From Trinickia diaoshuihuensis (lineage in GTDB: Bacteria > Pseudomonadota > Gammaproteobacteria > Burkholderiales > Burkholderiaceae), in the NCBI RefSeq assembly GCF_003390925.1, contig NZ_QUBS01000086.1, positions 95,565 to 159,564 on the forward strand: a stretch of DNA of 64,000 bases, read 5' to 3'. The notes under the pieces were generated by a model. The model saw only the letters and a program-made list of their open reading frames with translations, made no database searches and was not told the DNA's origin. The first letter of the stretch is position 1. Each line of letters opens with the position of its first letter. Shown here one piece after another: positions 27,105 to 35,748 of the stretch. Made by a program: the position numbers and the translations under genes.

Positions 27105-28562
27105 TCACCAAAGGCCCTCTAAGCGCACGTGCCGAGCCACCACATCCGCGAGTGTCTCGATCGATGCAAGACGGCGAGCCTCGTGATCGACGCGCACGGC
27201 ATCGTCCTTGCCGGCCCAGCGCAGCAGCGCCTCGCATGCCTCGGGCGAATCGAACAACCCATGCAAGTACGTCGCCAGGATTTGTCCATCCTCGGAGAGA
27301 GCGCCATCGCCGATGCCGGTTTGCAGACGAACGGCGGGGCGGGCGAGCGCCGCGCCTTCGGTCACGCCCATATGAATCTCATAGCCGCGCACCGGCACGG
27401 CACCGCTCAGCAAAAGCGCGCCGGTGGTATTGACGAGTTGCTTGTGCGGTTCGAGCGTCGTCACGAAATCGAGCAATCCGAGCCCCGGCGTCGAATGGAC
27501 CTCGCTCTCGAGCCCGAGCGGGTCGCGCAACTCGCGGCCGAGCATTTGCAGGCCGCCGCAAATGCCGATCAATTTGCCGCCGTATCGCAAGTGCTTGCGC
27601 AAATACGGCTCCCAGCCGTTCTGGCGCAGCGCGTGCAAGTCGCGCTGGACGCTCTTGCTCCCGGGCAAGACGACGAGATCGGCCGCCGGAATCGGATCGC
27701 CCATGCGCACGAAGCGCAGATCGACTTGCGGGTGAGCGCGCAGCGGATCGAAGTCGGTATGGTTGCTGATGCGCGGCAGTACGGGAACGACCACACGCAG
27801 CGCGTCATCGGGCGCCCGTTGACCGTGCCGCTGTTTCGGCAACGCATCCTCGGCATCGAGCCACAAGTTGGGAACGAACGGCACCACGCCGAGCACGGGC
27901 TTGCCTGTTTGCGCCTCGATCCAATCGATTCCGGGTTGCAGCAGCGATACGTCGCCTCGAAACTTATTGATGATGACGCCTTTCACGAGAGCGCGTTCGT
28001 CTTCGGCCAAGCATGCCAAGGTGCCCAGAATCTGAGCGAATACGCCGCCGCGGTCGATATCGGCGACGAGCACGACCGGGCAGCCTACCGCCGTCGCAAA
28101 CCCCATGTTGGCGATGTCGCCTTCGCGCAGATTGACCTCTGCCGGACTGCCGGCGCCCTCCACCAGCACGAGATCCGACTTGGCCCGCAGCCGCGCGAAC
28201 GATTCGAGCACCGCTTGACGCGCGACCGGTTTGTAGTGGTGATAGGCGCGGGCGTCGAGGTTGCCGGTCGATCGGCCGTGCACGATGACCTGCGCGCCGA
28301 TGTCGCTGTTCGGTTTGAGCAAGACCGGGTTCATATCGACTTCGGGCGCGATGCCGGCCGCGAGCGCCTGCCAGGCCTGGGCGCGCCCGATTTCACCGCC
28401 GTCGACGGTGACGGCGCTGTTCAGCGACATGTTTTGCGGCTTGAACGGCGCGACGCGCAGGCCGCCGCGCGCGGCGATGCGGCACAATGCGCCCACGACG
28501 GTGCTTTTGCCCGAATCCGAACTCGTGCCTTGGACCATCAACATGCCAGCCATGTCAGCCAT
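27105..28562 (-). CDS. cobQ: Cobyric acid synthase (amidates side chains b, d, e, g)
   Basis: The 485-residue CobQ/CbiP protein has an N-terminal dethiobiotin-synthetase-like ATPase domain (P-loop region [20 protein letters not shown], then [13 protein letters not shown] and [12 protein letters not shown]) and a C-terminal class-I glutamine amidotransferase domain. The nucleophile Cys is in [10 protein letters not shown] and the catalytic His is in ATYLHGLFD. It amidates four peripheral carboxylates of adenosylcobyrinic a,c-diamide using glutamine and ATP. In-frame ATGs at 28562, 28553 and 28544 are all possible; I keep the first. It is divergent from cobD with a 98-base gap. Confidence 0.95.
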   Translation of the reverse strand: MADMAGMLMVQGTSSDSGKSTVVGALCRIAARGGLRVAPFKPQNMSLNSAVTVDGGEIGRAQAWQALAAGIAPEVDMNPVLLKPNSDIGAQVIVHGRSTGNLDARAYHHYKPVARQAVLESFARLRAKSDLVLVEGAGSPAEVNLREGDIANMGFATAVGCPVVLVADIDRGGVFAQILGTLACLAEDERALVKGVIINKFRGDVSLLQPGIDWIEAQTGKPVLGVVPFVPNLWLDAEDALPKQRHGQRAPDDALRVVVPVLPRISNHTDFDPLRAHPQVDLRFVRMGDPIPAADLVVLPGSKSVQRDLHALRQNGWEPYLRKHLRYGGKLIGICGGLQMLGRELRDPLGLESEVHSTPGLGLLDFVTTLEPHKQLVNTTGALLLSGAVPVRGYEIHMGVTEGAALARPAVRLQTGIGDGALSEDGQILATYLHGLFDSPEACEALLRWAGKDDAVRVDHEARRLASIETLADVVARHVRLEGLW

Positions 28563-28660
28563 CTAACTCGTCCTGTCGTTTCATACGGCAAAGAACCCGT
28601 GCATTGCGCGGGGGACGTATTATGTCACCCGCCGAGCGGCTTGCCGCGCGAGCGCTGTAA

Positions 28661-29722
28661 ATGACCGCTTTGAATGAGCACTTGCCGACGGCTCCGCCAG
28701 ATCGCTTTCATGAACATCGAATGATTGGACTTTCCGCCCCGGTTACCTGTGCGCTCTGTTTTGCCGGCGTGACGATGGACGCGCTATTGGGCGAGCCCTC
28801 GCGCGCGCATCCGCTCGTCGCGTTCGGCAAGTGGGCCGCGCGGATCGAAAGGGCAATGAACCCCGATCGCCGTGCCGCGCATGGTGCCGGCAACGACAAC
28901 GACCTAGTCGACGCACCGGCATCGCTCCCTTGGCGAGCCCGCGTTGCCGGACTTGCGGCTTGGCTGCTGGCCGTGGTTCCGCCGGTCGCCGTGCTGGCCA
29001 TACTCACGCGGGTGCTGCCGACGGCCGTGACGTGGCCGATCCATGTCGTTGCGCTGTGGTTCGCGTTGGGTGCGCGCAGCCTCGTCGATCACATCGCGCC
29101 GGTCGAGCCGGCCTTGCGCGCGGGCGATCTTCCGCTGGCGCGCGCCTTGACTTCGCGCGTCGTGACCCGCGATCTCTCCCAGGCCGACGAGTCGGCCGTG
29201 GCGAAAGCCGCGATCGAGTCGGCGCTGGAGAACGGCAACGACGCCATCTTCGGCGCGCTTTTTTGGTTCGTCGTCGCGGGTGGCGCCGGAGCGCTTGCGT
29301 TCCGCCTCGTCAACACGCTCGATGCGATGTGGGGCTACCGCACGCCTCGTATGCGCTACTTCGGTTGGACGGCCGCGCGCCTCGACGACGCGGCGAACTA
29401 CGTGCCCGCGCGCCTGACGGCGCTCACGTACGCTTTATGCGGCAACGCGAGACAGGCGCTCGCATGTTGGCGCGCACAAGCACCGGCTTGGGATAGCCCG
29501 AACGCGGGCCCTGTGATGGCGAGCGGCGCGGGCAGTCTCGACGTGGCTTGCGGCGGGGCCGCCTGGTACCACGGCGCGCTCGAGCCGCGGCCCGTGCTCG
29601 GGTGCGGGCAGACGCCCCGAGCCGCCGACATCGGGCGGGCGCTGTCGCTCGTGAAGCGCTCGATCGGGCTCTGGCTCGCGGCCATGGCTGTGTCGGCTGC
29701 TGCCGTCGCAATCCTCTACTAA
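28661..29722 (+). CDS. cobD: Adenosylcobinamide-phosphate synthase (CobD/CbiB)
   Basis: The 353-residue membrane protein is a CobD/CbiB homologue: DALLGEPSRAHPLVAFGKWAARIE near the N-terminus, VTRDLSQADESAVAKAAIESALENGNDAIFGALFWF in the centre (about residues 165-200), and NTLDAMWGYRTPRMRYFGWTAARLDD. Several hydrophobic helices (about 80-105, 110-135, 195-215, 335-353) place it in the inner membrane. It attaches (R)-1-amino-2-propanol phosphate (from CobC) to adenosylcobyric acid. The naming follows Pseudomonas/Rhodobacter usage; in Salmonella it is CbiB. It precedes cobC by 9 bases. Confidence 0.93.
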   Translation: MTALNEHLPTAPPDRFHEHRMIGLSAPVTCALCFAGVTMDALLGEPSRAHPLVAFGKWAARIERAMNPDRRAAHGAGNDNDLVDAPASLPWRARVAGLAAWLLAVVPPVAVLAILTRVLPTAVTWPIHVVALWFALGARSLVDHIAPVEPALRAGDLPLARALTSRVVTRDLSQADESAVAKAAIESALENGNDAIFGALFWFVVAGGAGALAFRLVNTLDAMWGYRTPRMRYFGWTAARLDDAANYVPARLTALTYALCGNARQALACWRAQAPAWDSPNAGPVMASGAGSLDVACGGAAWYHGALEPRPVLGCGQTPRAADIGRALSLVKRSIGLWLAAMAVSAAAVAILY

Positions 29723-29731
29723 CGACAGTCC

Positions 29732-30790
29732 ATGCTTTCTTTATCGCATCCTCGCCCCGTGCCGCACGGCGGCAATCTTGGAGAAGCCGCGGCCCGATAT
29801 GGCATTCCTCGCGAGGAGTGGATCGACCTATCGACCGGCATCAACCCGCAGGGATATCCTGTTCCGCCCATCGATCCGCAAGCATGGATCCGGCTTCCCG
29901 ACGACCACGACGACTTGGAGGCGATCGCGGCCGAGCACTACGGTGCTGCCCGAGCGCTGGCGGTAGCGGGGACGCAAGCCGCCATTCGCATGTTGCCGGG
30001 GGTGTTGCCGAAAGGGCGAGTGGGCGTGGGGCTATTGACGTATGGCGAGTACGCACCCGCATTCGAGCGTGCCGGTTTTCCCGTGTCGCGGTTCGTCACA
30101 CCGGAGCTTGCGGACATAGGCCAAGCCGGCTCGTTCGTGCTCGATCCCGCGCGCCCGTTGCCCGCCGACTTGAAGCATCTGATCCTCGTGAACCCCAACA
30201 ATCCCGGCGCCGAGCGATTTGACGCGCAACAGGTCATGGCGTGGTGCGAGGCGCTTGCCGCGCGCGGCGGGACGTTGGTCGTCGACGAAGCCTTTATCGA
30301 ATCGATGCCGGATCTCAGTGTGGCGCGTTTCGCGAATCGGGAGGGATTGATCGTGCTGCGCTCGATCGGGAAATTCTATGGGCTGGCCGGCGCGCGCGCC
30401 GGTTTCGTGCTGGCCGGCGCGCGTATCGATGAAGCTATGCGCGCGGCGCGCGGTCCTTGGAGCGTATCGGGTCCCGCGCGCGTGGTGGTTCGCGCCGCGT
30501 TACTCGATACCGAATGGCAAGCGCAAACCAGGAATACCTTGATCGCCAGCGCCGAGCGCCTCGCGGGTCTGCTTCGGCGGCATCATGCGGCAGTGGCGAG
30601 TACGCCGCTCTTTTCCTGGGTGAAAACGGCGCGGGCGCAAAGTTGGCAGGACGGTCTCGCTCGTAGAGGCATATGGGTGCGCCGGTTCGATGTCGTACCG
30701 GGGATCAGGCTCGGTCTTCCCGCGGACGAACCGGCATGGGTGCGCTTGGAAGGCGCGTTGAAGTCGGTTCAGTCCGAGGTGCAGGGTTAA
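29732..30790 (+). CDS. cobC: Threonine-phosphate decarboxylase-type PLP enzyme (CobC)
   Basis: The 352-residue fold-type-I aminotransferase-like enzyme opens with HGGNLGEAAARYGIPREEWIDLSTGINPQGYP, the diagnostic N-terminus of CobC/CobD(Salmonella) L-threonine-O-3-phosphate decarboxylases. The NPNNPGAERF motif, Asp-Glu pair in LVVDEAFIES and PLP Lys in LRSIGKFYGLAGARAGF are present. It makes the aminopropanol phosphate used by the preceding cobD product. It lies 9 bases after cobD and its stop overlaps the start of the DUF1289 gene (TAATG), so the three are one operon. Confidence 0.93.
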   Translation: MLSLSHPRPVPHGGNLGEAAARYGIPREEWIDLSTGINPQGYPVPPIDPQAWIRLPDDHDDLEAIAAEHYGAARALAVAGTQAAIRMLPGVLPKGRVGVGLLTYGEYAPAFERAGFPVSRFVTPELADIGQAGSFVLDPARPLPADLKHLILVNPNNPGAERFDAQQVMAWCEALAARGGTLVVDEAFIESMPDLSVARFANREGLIVLRSIGKFYGLAGARAGFVLAGARIDEAMRAARGPWSVSGPARVVVRAALLDTEWQAQTRNTLIASAERLAGLLRRHHAAVASTPLFSWVKTARAQSWQDGLARRGIWVRRFDVVPGIRLGLPADEPAWVRLEGALKSVQSEVQG

Positions 30791-31029
30791 TGCAAAACGA
30801 AGAAGTCGGCAATCGAAACCAAGATCTTGCGGATGCGATCGCAGCCGCGCGCGTACTGACGCCTGTCGGTTCGCCTTGTATCGACGTCTGCCGCCTAAAT
30901 CAGGTTAGCGGCTATTGCGAAGGGTGCCTGCGTACGCGCGCCGAAATCAAGGCGTGGAAATCGTCGAGCGATGAAGACAAGCTGGCGATGCTCGAGCGGT
31001 TGGCGGTGAGGAATCGCGAGCGCGGATAG
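30790..31029 (+). CDS. DUF1289 small Cys-rich protein
   Basis: The 79-residue protein carries the DUF1289 pattern PCIDVCRLNQVSGYCEGCLRT followed by AEIKAW, with four Cys arranged as CxxxC...CxxC that could bind iron or an Fe-S cluster. Its ATG overlaps the cobC stop codon (TAATG), so it is translationally coupled to cobC. DUF1289 proteins are common in proteobacteria with no assigned role; an association with corrin synthesis is suggested here only by position. It converges on cobB, with 17 bases between the ends. Confidence 0.85.
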   Translation: MQNEEVGNRNQDLADAIAAARVLTPVGSPCIDVCRLNQVSGYCEGCLRTRAEIKAWKSSSDEDKLAMLERLAVRNRERG

Positions 31030-31046
31030 TTCGGGGCAAACATTCA

Positions 31047-32345
31047 TTAAAACGCGCCACCCTTGAACAACGCCGCGGCAAACCCCGGATTCGACGGCCA
31101 ATACCCGTGCATATACGTGGCGACGATCGAGCCCATCCGATACATGGGCTCGCCTACGGCGTCGCTCTGCGGCCGAAACGCGTGCCGCTCCGGCGTCATA
31201 TCGGTCGTCATGCTCGAGTAATGAAACGTATGTCCCGTCATGACGCCGTATTTCGAATTTAGCGCCTGCATGCCGAGGCCTCGAAGCCGTTCGTGCATCG
31301 TCGCCTGCCCCGGCAGCAAGCCGACCATCGGCGTGCGGTCGCCGTTTGCATCGGTCAGGCTTTCGAGCAGATAGAGCATGCCGCCGCATTCGGCCACGAT
31401 CGGCTTACCGGCTGCGGCATGTGCGCGAATCGACGCCGCGGCCCGAGTGCCCGCGGCCAGCGTCGCCGCATGCAGCTCGGGATAGCCGCCGGGCAGGAAG
31501 AGCGCGTCCGCTCCGTCGGGAACGGGTTCGTTCGCCAGCGGCGAAAAATACGCGACCTGTGCGCCGAGCGTTTCGAGCAGACCGATATTGGCCGGAAAGA
31601 TAAATGAAAACGCGGCGTCGCGGGCGATTGCGATGCGCATCCCGTCGAGCGACTTCGGCACTGCGAGCGGTGCTTGCGGTTCAAAGAAGACGGGCGGCGG
31701 CAACTGCGCGAGCGCCGTATCGGCCAAGGCCCGAGCGGTCAATTCGATACGCGCGTCGAGTTCGTCGATCTCGCCCGCTTGATGCAGGCCCAAATGACGT
31801 TCGGGCAGGGCTATCCGATCCGAGCGGCACAGATGCCCAAGCCAACGAATATCGCGCGGCACGCTTTCCTCGAGCATTTGCGCGTGACGCGGCGACCCGA
31901 CGTGATTGGCGAGTACCCCATGGATCGTCACGTCGTCCCGGAAATGCGCCAAGCCGAATGAGAGCGCGCCGAACGTTTGCGCCATCGCCTGCGCCGAAAT
32001 CACGGCCGCGACGGGTACGCCGAAGCGTGCCGCGAGATCGGCGCTACTAGGCTTGCCGTCGAAGAGCCCCATGACTCCCTCGATCAGAATCAAATCGGCC
32101 TCTTCGGCGGCCTCGGCCAGCAGCCGGCTGCACGCCGCTTCCCCGACCATCCATAGGTCGAGCGATTGCACGGGCGCGCCGCTCGCGCGTTCCAAGATCA
32201 TCGGGTCGAGAAAATCGGGCCCCGTCTTGAACACGCGCACGATTCGCCCGAGCCGGCGGTGCAATTGCGCAAGGCCCGCGGTCACCGTCGTCTTGCCTTG
32301 TCCCGACGCGGGGCCGCCGATCAAGAGGGCAGGGCATGACGGCAC
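31047..32345 (-). CDS. cobB: Cobyrinic (hydrogenobyrinic) acid a,c-diamide synthase
   Basis: The 432-residue CobB/CbiA protein has P-loop GPASGQGKTTVTAGLA, VFKTGPDFLDP, LILIEGVMGLFDG, and a C-terminal glutamine amidotransferase domain with Cys in AECGGMLYLLE and His in VATYMHGYW. With CobN-type late cobalt insertion, the substrate would be hydrogenobyrinic acid, amidated at side chains a and c before chelation. The start is GTG 32345, two bases after the cobO stop, with GGAG eight bases before it. It is the third gene of a minus-strand cobA-cobO-cobB unit. Confidence 0.95.
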   Translation of the reverse strand: MPSCPALLIGGPASGQGKTTVTAGLAQLHRRLGRIVRVFKTGPDFLDPMILERASGAPVQSLDLWMVGEAACSRLLAEAAEEADLILIEGVMGLFDGKPSSADLAARFGVPVAAVISAQAMAQTFGALSFGLAHFRDDVTIHGVLANHVGSPRHAQMLEESVPRDIRWLGHLCRSDRIALPERHLGLHQAGEIDELDARIELTARALADTALAQLPPPVFFEPQAPLAVPKSLDGMRIAIARDAAFSFIFPANIGLLETLGAQVAYFSPLANEPVPDGADALFLPGGYPELHAATLAAGTRAAASIRAHAAAGKPIVAECGGMLYLLESLTDANGDRTPMVGLLPGQATMHERLRGLGMQALNSKYGVMTGHTFHYSSMTTDMTPERHAFRPQSDAVGEPMYRMGSIVATYMHGYWPSNPGFAAALFKGGAF

Positions 32346-32347
32346 GG

Positions 32348-32950
32348 TCAGAACTCCACGCCGCGTTGCGCCTTGACGCCTTGCTCGCGATACGGATGCT
32401 TGACGAGGCGCATTTCGGTGACGAGATCGGCCGCTTCGATGAGCGCATCGGGCGCATGACGGCCCGTCACGACGATATGCTGCATGGGCCCACGAGCCGT
32501 CAGCACGCCGAGGACTTCGTCGAGCGGCAGGTATTCGTACTTGAGGACGGTATTCAGTTCGTCGAGGATCACCATGCGGTAGTCGCCGCTCTCGATCATC
32601 GCCACCGCTTGATCCCAGCCTTTACGTGCCGTGGCGATGTCGGCGTCGCGGTTCTGTGTGTTCCAGGTATAGCCGTCGCCCATCGTGACGAAGTCGCATT
32701 TCGCATGCGCGCCTAGAAAATCGCGCTCCGACGTATGCAGCGCACCTTTGATGAACTGCACGACGCCGACGCGCTCGTCATGCCCGAGCATGCGCACGGC
32801 CATGCCGAACGCGGCCGTACTCTTGCCTTTGCCGTTGCCCGTATGCACGATCAGCAAGCCTTTCTCGAGCGTGGCGGATGCCTGCTTTTTCTCATGCCCT
32901 TCGCGGCGCCGCTGCGTCATGCGCAGATGCGATTCGTTGTCCGTCTTCAT
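32348..32950 (-). CDS. cobO: Corrinoid adenosyltransferase (CobO/BtuR type)
   Basis: The 200-residue protein has the P-loop-like VHTGNGKGKSTAAFGMAVR, VQFIKGA, YRMVILDELN and VTGRHAPDALIEAADLVTEM typical of the CobA(Salmonella)/CobO/BtuR ATP:co(I)rrinoid adenosyltransferases. It transfers the 5'-deoxyadenosyl group from ATP to the reduced cobalt of cobyrinic a,c-diamide and other corrinoids. The N-terminal 25 residues are polar and probably flexible. The gene follows cobA by 7 bases and precedes cobB by two. Confidence 0.95.
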   Translation of the reverse strand: MKTDNESHLRMTQRRREGHEKKQASATLEKGLLIVHTGNGKGKSTAAFGMAVRMLGHDERVGVVQFIKGALHTSERDFLGAHAKCDFVTMGDGYTWNTQNRDADIATARKGWDQAVAMIESGDYRMVILDELNTVLKYEYLPLDEVLGVLTARGPMQHIVVTGRHAPDALIEAADLVTEMRLVKHPYREQGVKAQRGVEF

Positions 32951-32957
32951 GGTGTCC

Positions 32958-34112
32958 CTATTCGTTATGCGCGTTATGCGGCCGTTCCCGCGTGTTCGCT
33001 TTCTCTGGACCGGCGACCGCGACCGTCACCCCGTCCAGCGCTTGTTTTTTGCGCATCAGCGTACCGTTTTTCGCCGCCAGCAGGGCACATGGTTCGCATA
33101 CGCCGTCCACGCCGAGATGGGCATGAACGTGCGACGACCTCGGCAACGATGGGTTCAAGTCGAAGCAGGCTCGAATGTCGGCCGCCGAAAACGTGACCAG
33201 CGGTATCCGGTGGCGGTCGCAAAAGGCCACGAGGGCCGGTTCGCCGGCCTTCGCGTCGAGCGTGGCGACGCATGAGACGTCGGCCAGTGTACTCGGTGCC
33301 AACGTCGTGCAAAGGGCTGCTTCGATCTGATCCACCGTCACGCCGCGGCGAAACCCGAGGCCGACCGTCAACGATTTCTCGCTCGTCGGCGCTTCGCCCG
33401 TTCGGGCCAGCGCGGCGACGCGGCCAATCACGAGAATCGCGGGCGACCCGAGTCCCGCTTCGCGCACCTGCGCGGCAAGCCGGCCCAAGGAAGTCAGGAC
33501 CTCGCGCTGCGCCGGCAACGTGGCCGATTCGATCGCCGCGCAAGGCGTCTGGGCTGACATACCGGCCTGCAGCAGGGCGGCGGCGATATCGTCCACTCGA
33601 CGAATGCCCATGTAGACGACCAGCGTCAAGCCGGTAGCCGCCAAGGCCCGCCAGTCGGGCTCTTGGCCGTCGGCTCCGTGGCCCGTGACGAAAACGGCGC
33701 CTTGCGCCATCGAGCGGTGCGTGATCGGAATTCCAAGCGAGGCGGGCGCGGCGATGCCGGCCGTCACGCCGCTGATCACTTCGACTTCGATGCCGGCGGA
33801 GCGCAACGCCGCCAGTTCCTCGCCGCCGCGGCCGAATACGAACGGATCGCCGCCTTTCAGGCGCGCCACGCTGCGGCCGGCTCGCAGATGCGCGAGCATC
33901 GCAGCGATGATCTCGTCCTGTGGGGTCGAGGGACTGCCTCCTCGTTTGCCGACATGAACGATCCGTGCGTCGGCACGGGCCATATCGAGGATGTCAGGGT
34001 TGACCAGATCGTCCACGAGCACGACATCGGCCAGTGCGAGCACGCGCATGGCCTTGACGGTCATCAGTTCGGCGTCGCCGGGCCCCGCCCCGATCAGCCA
34101 CGCTCGGCTCAC
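32958..34112 (-). CDS. cobA: Fusion: uroporphyrinogen-III C-methyltransferase (CobA) with C-terminal CobE/CbiG-C domain
   Basis: The 384-residue protein has a complete SUMT domain (residues 1-240): WLIGAGPGDAELMTVKA, LVDDLV, VGKRGG, the ARLKGGDPFVFGRGGEE loop, VISGVTAGIAAPASLGIPITHR and LTLVVYMG. Methylation of uroporphyrinogen III at C2 and C7 to precorrin-2 commits it to corrin or siroheme. Residues about 247-371 form a CobE/CbiG_C domain: LTVGLGFRRGVTVDQIEAAL, the CVATLDAKAGEPALVAFC block, VDGVCEPCALLAA, LMRKKQALDGVTVAVA. CobE is required for the aerobic pathway but its chemistry is unclear. GTG 34112 is preceded by AAGGAGGCGGCA. Ordinary CobA proteins are about 250-280 residues, so the extension is real. 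Confidence 0.9.
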   Translation of the reverse strand: MSRAWLIGAGPGDAELMTVKAMRVLALADVVLVDDLVNPDILDMARADARIVHVGKRGGSPSTPQDEIIAAMLAHLRAGRSVARLKGGDPFVFGRGGEELAALRSAGIEVEVISGVTAGIAAPASLGIPITHRSMAQGAVFVTGHGADGQEPDWRALAATGLTLVVYMGIRRVDDIAAALLQAGMSAQTPCAAIESATLPAQREVLTSLGRLAAQVREAGLGSPAILVIGRVAALARTGEAPTSEKSLTVGLGFRRGVTVDQIEAALCTTLAPSTLADVSCVATLDAKAGEPALVAFCDRHRIPLVTFSAADIRACFDLNPSLPRSSHVHAHLGVDGVCEPCALLAAKNGTLMRKKQALDGVTVAVAGPEKANTRERPHNAHNE

Positions 34113-34337
34113 TGCCGCCTCCTTGTAACGGAAAGCGCGCTAACCGTGCGCGAGGGCCTTGCCGCGCCGTGTTTCCGACGGCACGTGAGTAAGGCGCACA
34201 GGGCCCCGAGGCGAGGTTGCATCTTGACGAAAGGCGGCAGACTGGGGGAAACGAAGATACCACAGGCCCCGCGGCGCGCGATGCCGCCGGCCGGTTTCCT
34301 TGACGGCTCCGTCTCACATACCTACACTCGCGACTAA

Positions 34338-34580
34338 TCTGGTGCTCGCGCATGCGTTCGAACATGCGCAGTTAAACGGGAAACAGCGGTTGGGCACGAT
34401 CCGTGTCGTGACAACCTGCCTGTGCTGCCCCCGCAACGGTAAGCGAACGTATCGCGCCTCGTGCGATACACGCCCGGCTTCGACACATGCAGCCCCATGC
34501 ATGTGCTAGACCACTGCGCCCTCGCGGGCGCGGGAAGGTGAAGCGGTGCGATCGCCAGCCCGGATACCGGCCGGAGAAGA
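34338..34580 (+). ncRNA. Cobalamin riboswitch upstream of cobW-cobN
   Basis: The plus strand carries the aptamer: GGTGCTCGCGC near the 5' end, GTTAAACGGGAAACA (34371-34385), core GCTGCCCCCGCAACGGTAAGCG (34424-34445), GACCACTGCG (34509-34518) and the B12 box AGCCCGGATACCGGCC (34557-34572). The cobW start is 66 bases after the aptamer. The element should repress cobW, cobN and the chelatase subunit genes when adenosylcobalamin is abundant. The divergent cobA-cobO-cobB unit is not under its control. Confidence 0.93.
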
Positions 34581-34645
34581 AGACAGCGTGCTGCGGGAAG
34601 GCGGCGTTCTGTCGGCCCATCAGCGCTCAATCACCTTTGTCCACC

Positions 34646-35725
34646 ATGTCGACCACCATGCGCAAAATCCCCGTGACCGTCATCACGGGTTTTCTCGGCA
34701 GCGGTAAAACCACGCTGCTGCGTCACATTCTGTCTCAAGCGAACGGCTTGCGCGTTGCCGTCATCGTCAATGAATTCGGCGAACTGGGGATCGACGGCGA
34801 GATTCTCAAAGGCTGCGGCATCGGATGCGATGAAACTGGACAAGAGCGCGAAGGCCAACTGTACGAACTCGCGAACGGCTGTTTGTGCTGCACCGTGCAA
34901 GAGGAATTCTTCCCGGTCATGGAAGCGCTCGTCGAGCGCCGTTCGACGATCGATCACGTCTTGATCGAGACGTCGGGGCTCGCGCTTCCCAAGCCGCTCG
35001 TGCAAGCGTTCAATTGGCCGTCGATCCGCAACAGCTTCACGGTCGATGCCGTCGTGACGGTGGTTGACGGACCCGCCGCGGCCAGCGGGCAGTTCGCCGA
35101 CGATCCGAACGCCGTGGACGCGCAACGCAAGAGCGACCCGAATCTCGACCACGAATCGCCGTTGCATGAGCTATTCGAGGATCAACTGAGCGCGGCCGAT
35201 CTCGTCATCCTGAACAAGACCGATCTAATGGATGAAGCGGCGCAAGCGGCCGCGTCGAAACTGATCCGCGAAGATATTCCCGCTCACGTCAAGATCGTGC
35301 CGGCCAGCAACGGCAGGCTCGATCTATCGGTGTTGCTGGGCTTGAACGCCGCTTCGGAAACGACGATCGACGCGCGGCCCGATCACCACGGCTCGGCCGA
35401 CGATCCCGATCATCATCACGACGAGTTCGATTCCGTCGTCGTCTCGGGGGCGCCGGCCTCGCGTGACGGCGCGATCGCCGCGCTCAAGCGCCTCGTCGCC
35501 AATCATACGATCTATCGGGCGAAGGGATTCGCTGCGCTGCCTGGCGCGGCGATGCGGCTCGTCATCCAGGGCGTGGGCGAACGATTCGACAGCTATTTCG
35601 ACCGCCGTTGGCGCGACGACGAACCGCGTGCGAGCAAGTTCGTACTGATCGGCGAAGACTTGGATGCAGCGCGGCTGCAGCGCGACTTCGATGAAGCGCT
35701 CGCCGCGGCGAGCGCCGTCGCCTGA
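34646..35725 (+). CDS. cobW: CobW-family G3E GTPase, cobalt metallochaperone
   Basis: The 359-residue G3E GTPase has P-loop GFLGSGKT (residues 15-22), [13 protein letters not shown], the metal-binding GCLCC (78-82), LIETSGLA, and the GTPase NKTD motif. A His/Asp-rich segment at about residues 245-262 is expected of metal-handling COG0523 proteins. CobW is thought to deliver Co2+ to CobN. Either ATG 34646 or ATG 34658 could start it; the first is given. It is the first gene after the riboswitch, followed by cobN after 23 bases. Confidence 0.93.
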   Translation: MSTTMRKIPVTVITGFLGSGKTTLLRHILSQANGLRVAVIVNEFGELGIDGEILKGCGIGCDETGQEREGQLYELANGCLCCTVQEEFFPVMEALVERRSTIDHVLIETSGLALPKPLVQAFNWPSIRNSFTVDAVVTVVDGPAAASGQFADDPNAVDAQRKSDPNLDHESPLHELFEDQLSAADLVILNKTDLMDEAAQAAASKLIREDIPAHVKIVPASNGRLDLSVLLGLNAASETTIDARPDHHGSADDPDHHHDEFDSVVVSGAPASRDGAIAALKRLVANHTIYRAKGFAALPGAAMRLVIQGVGERFDSYFDRRWRDDEPRASKFVLIGEDLDAARLQRDFDEALAAASAVA

Positions 35726-35748
35726 CCGGTTTCGCCGGGGATCCTGAG

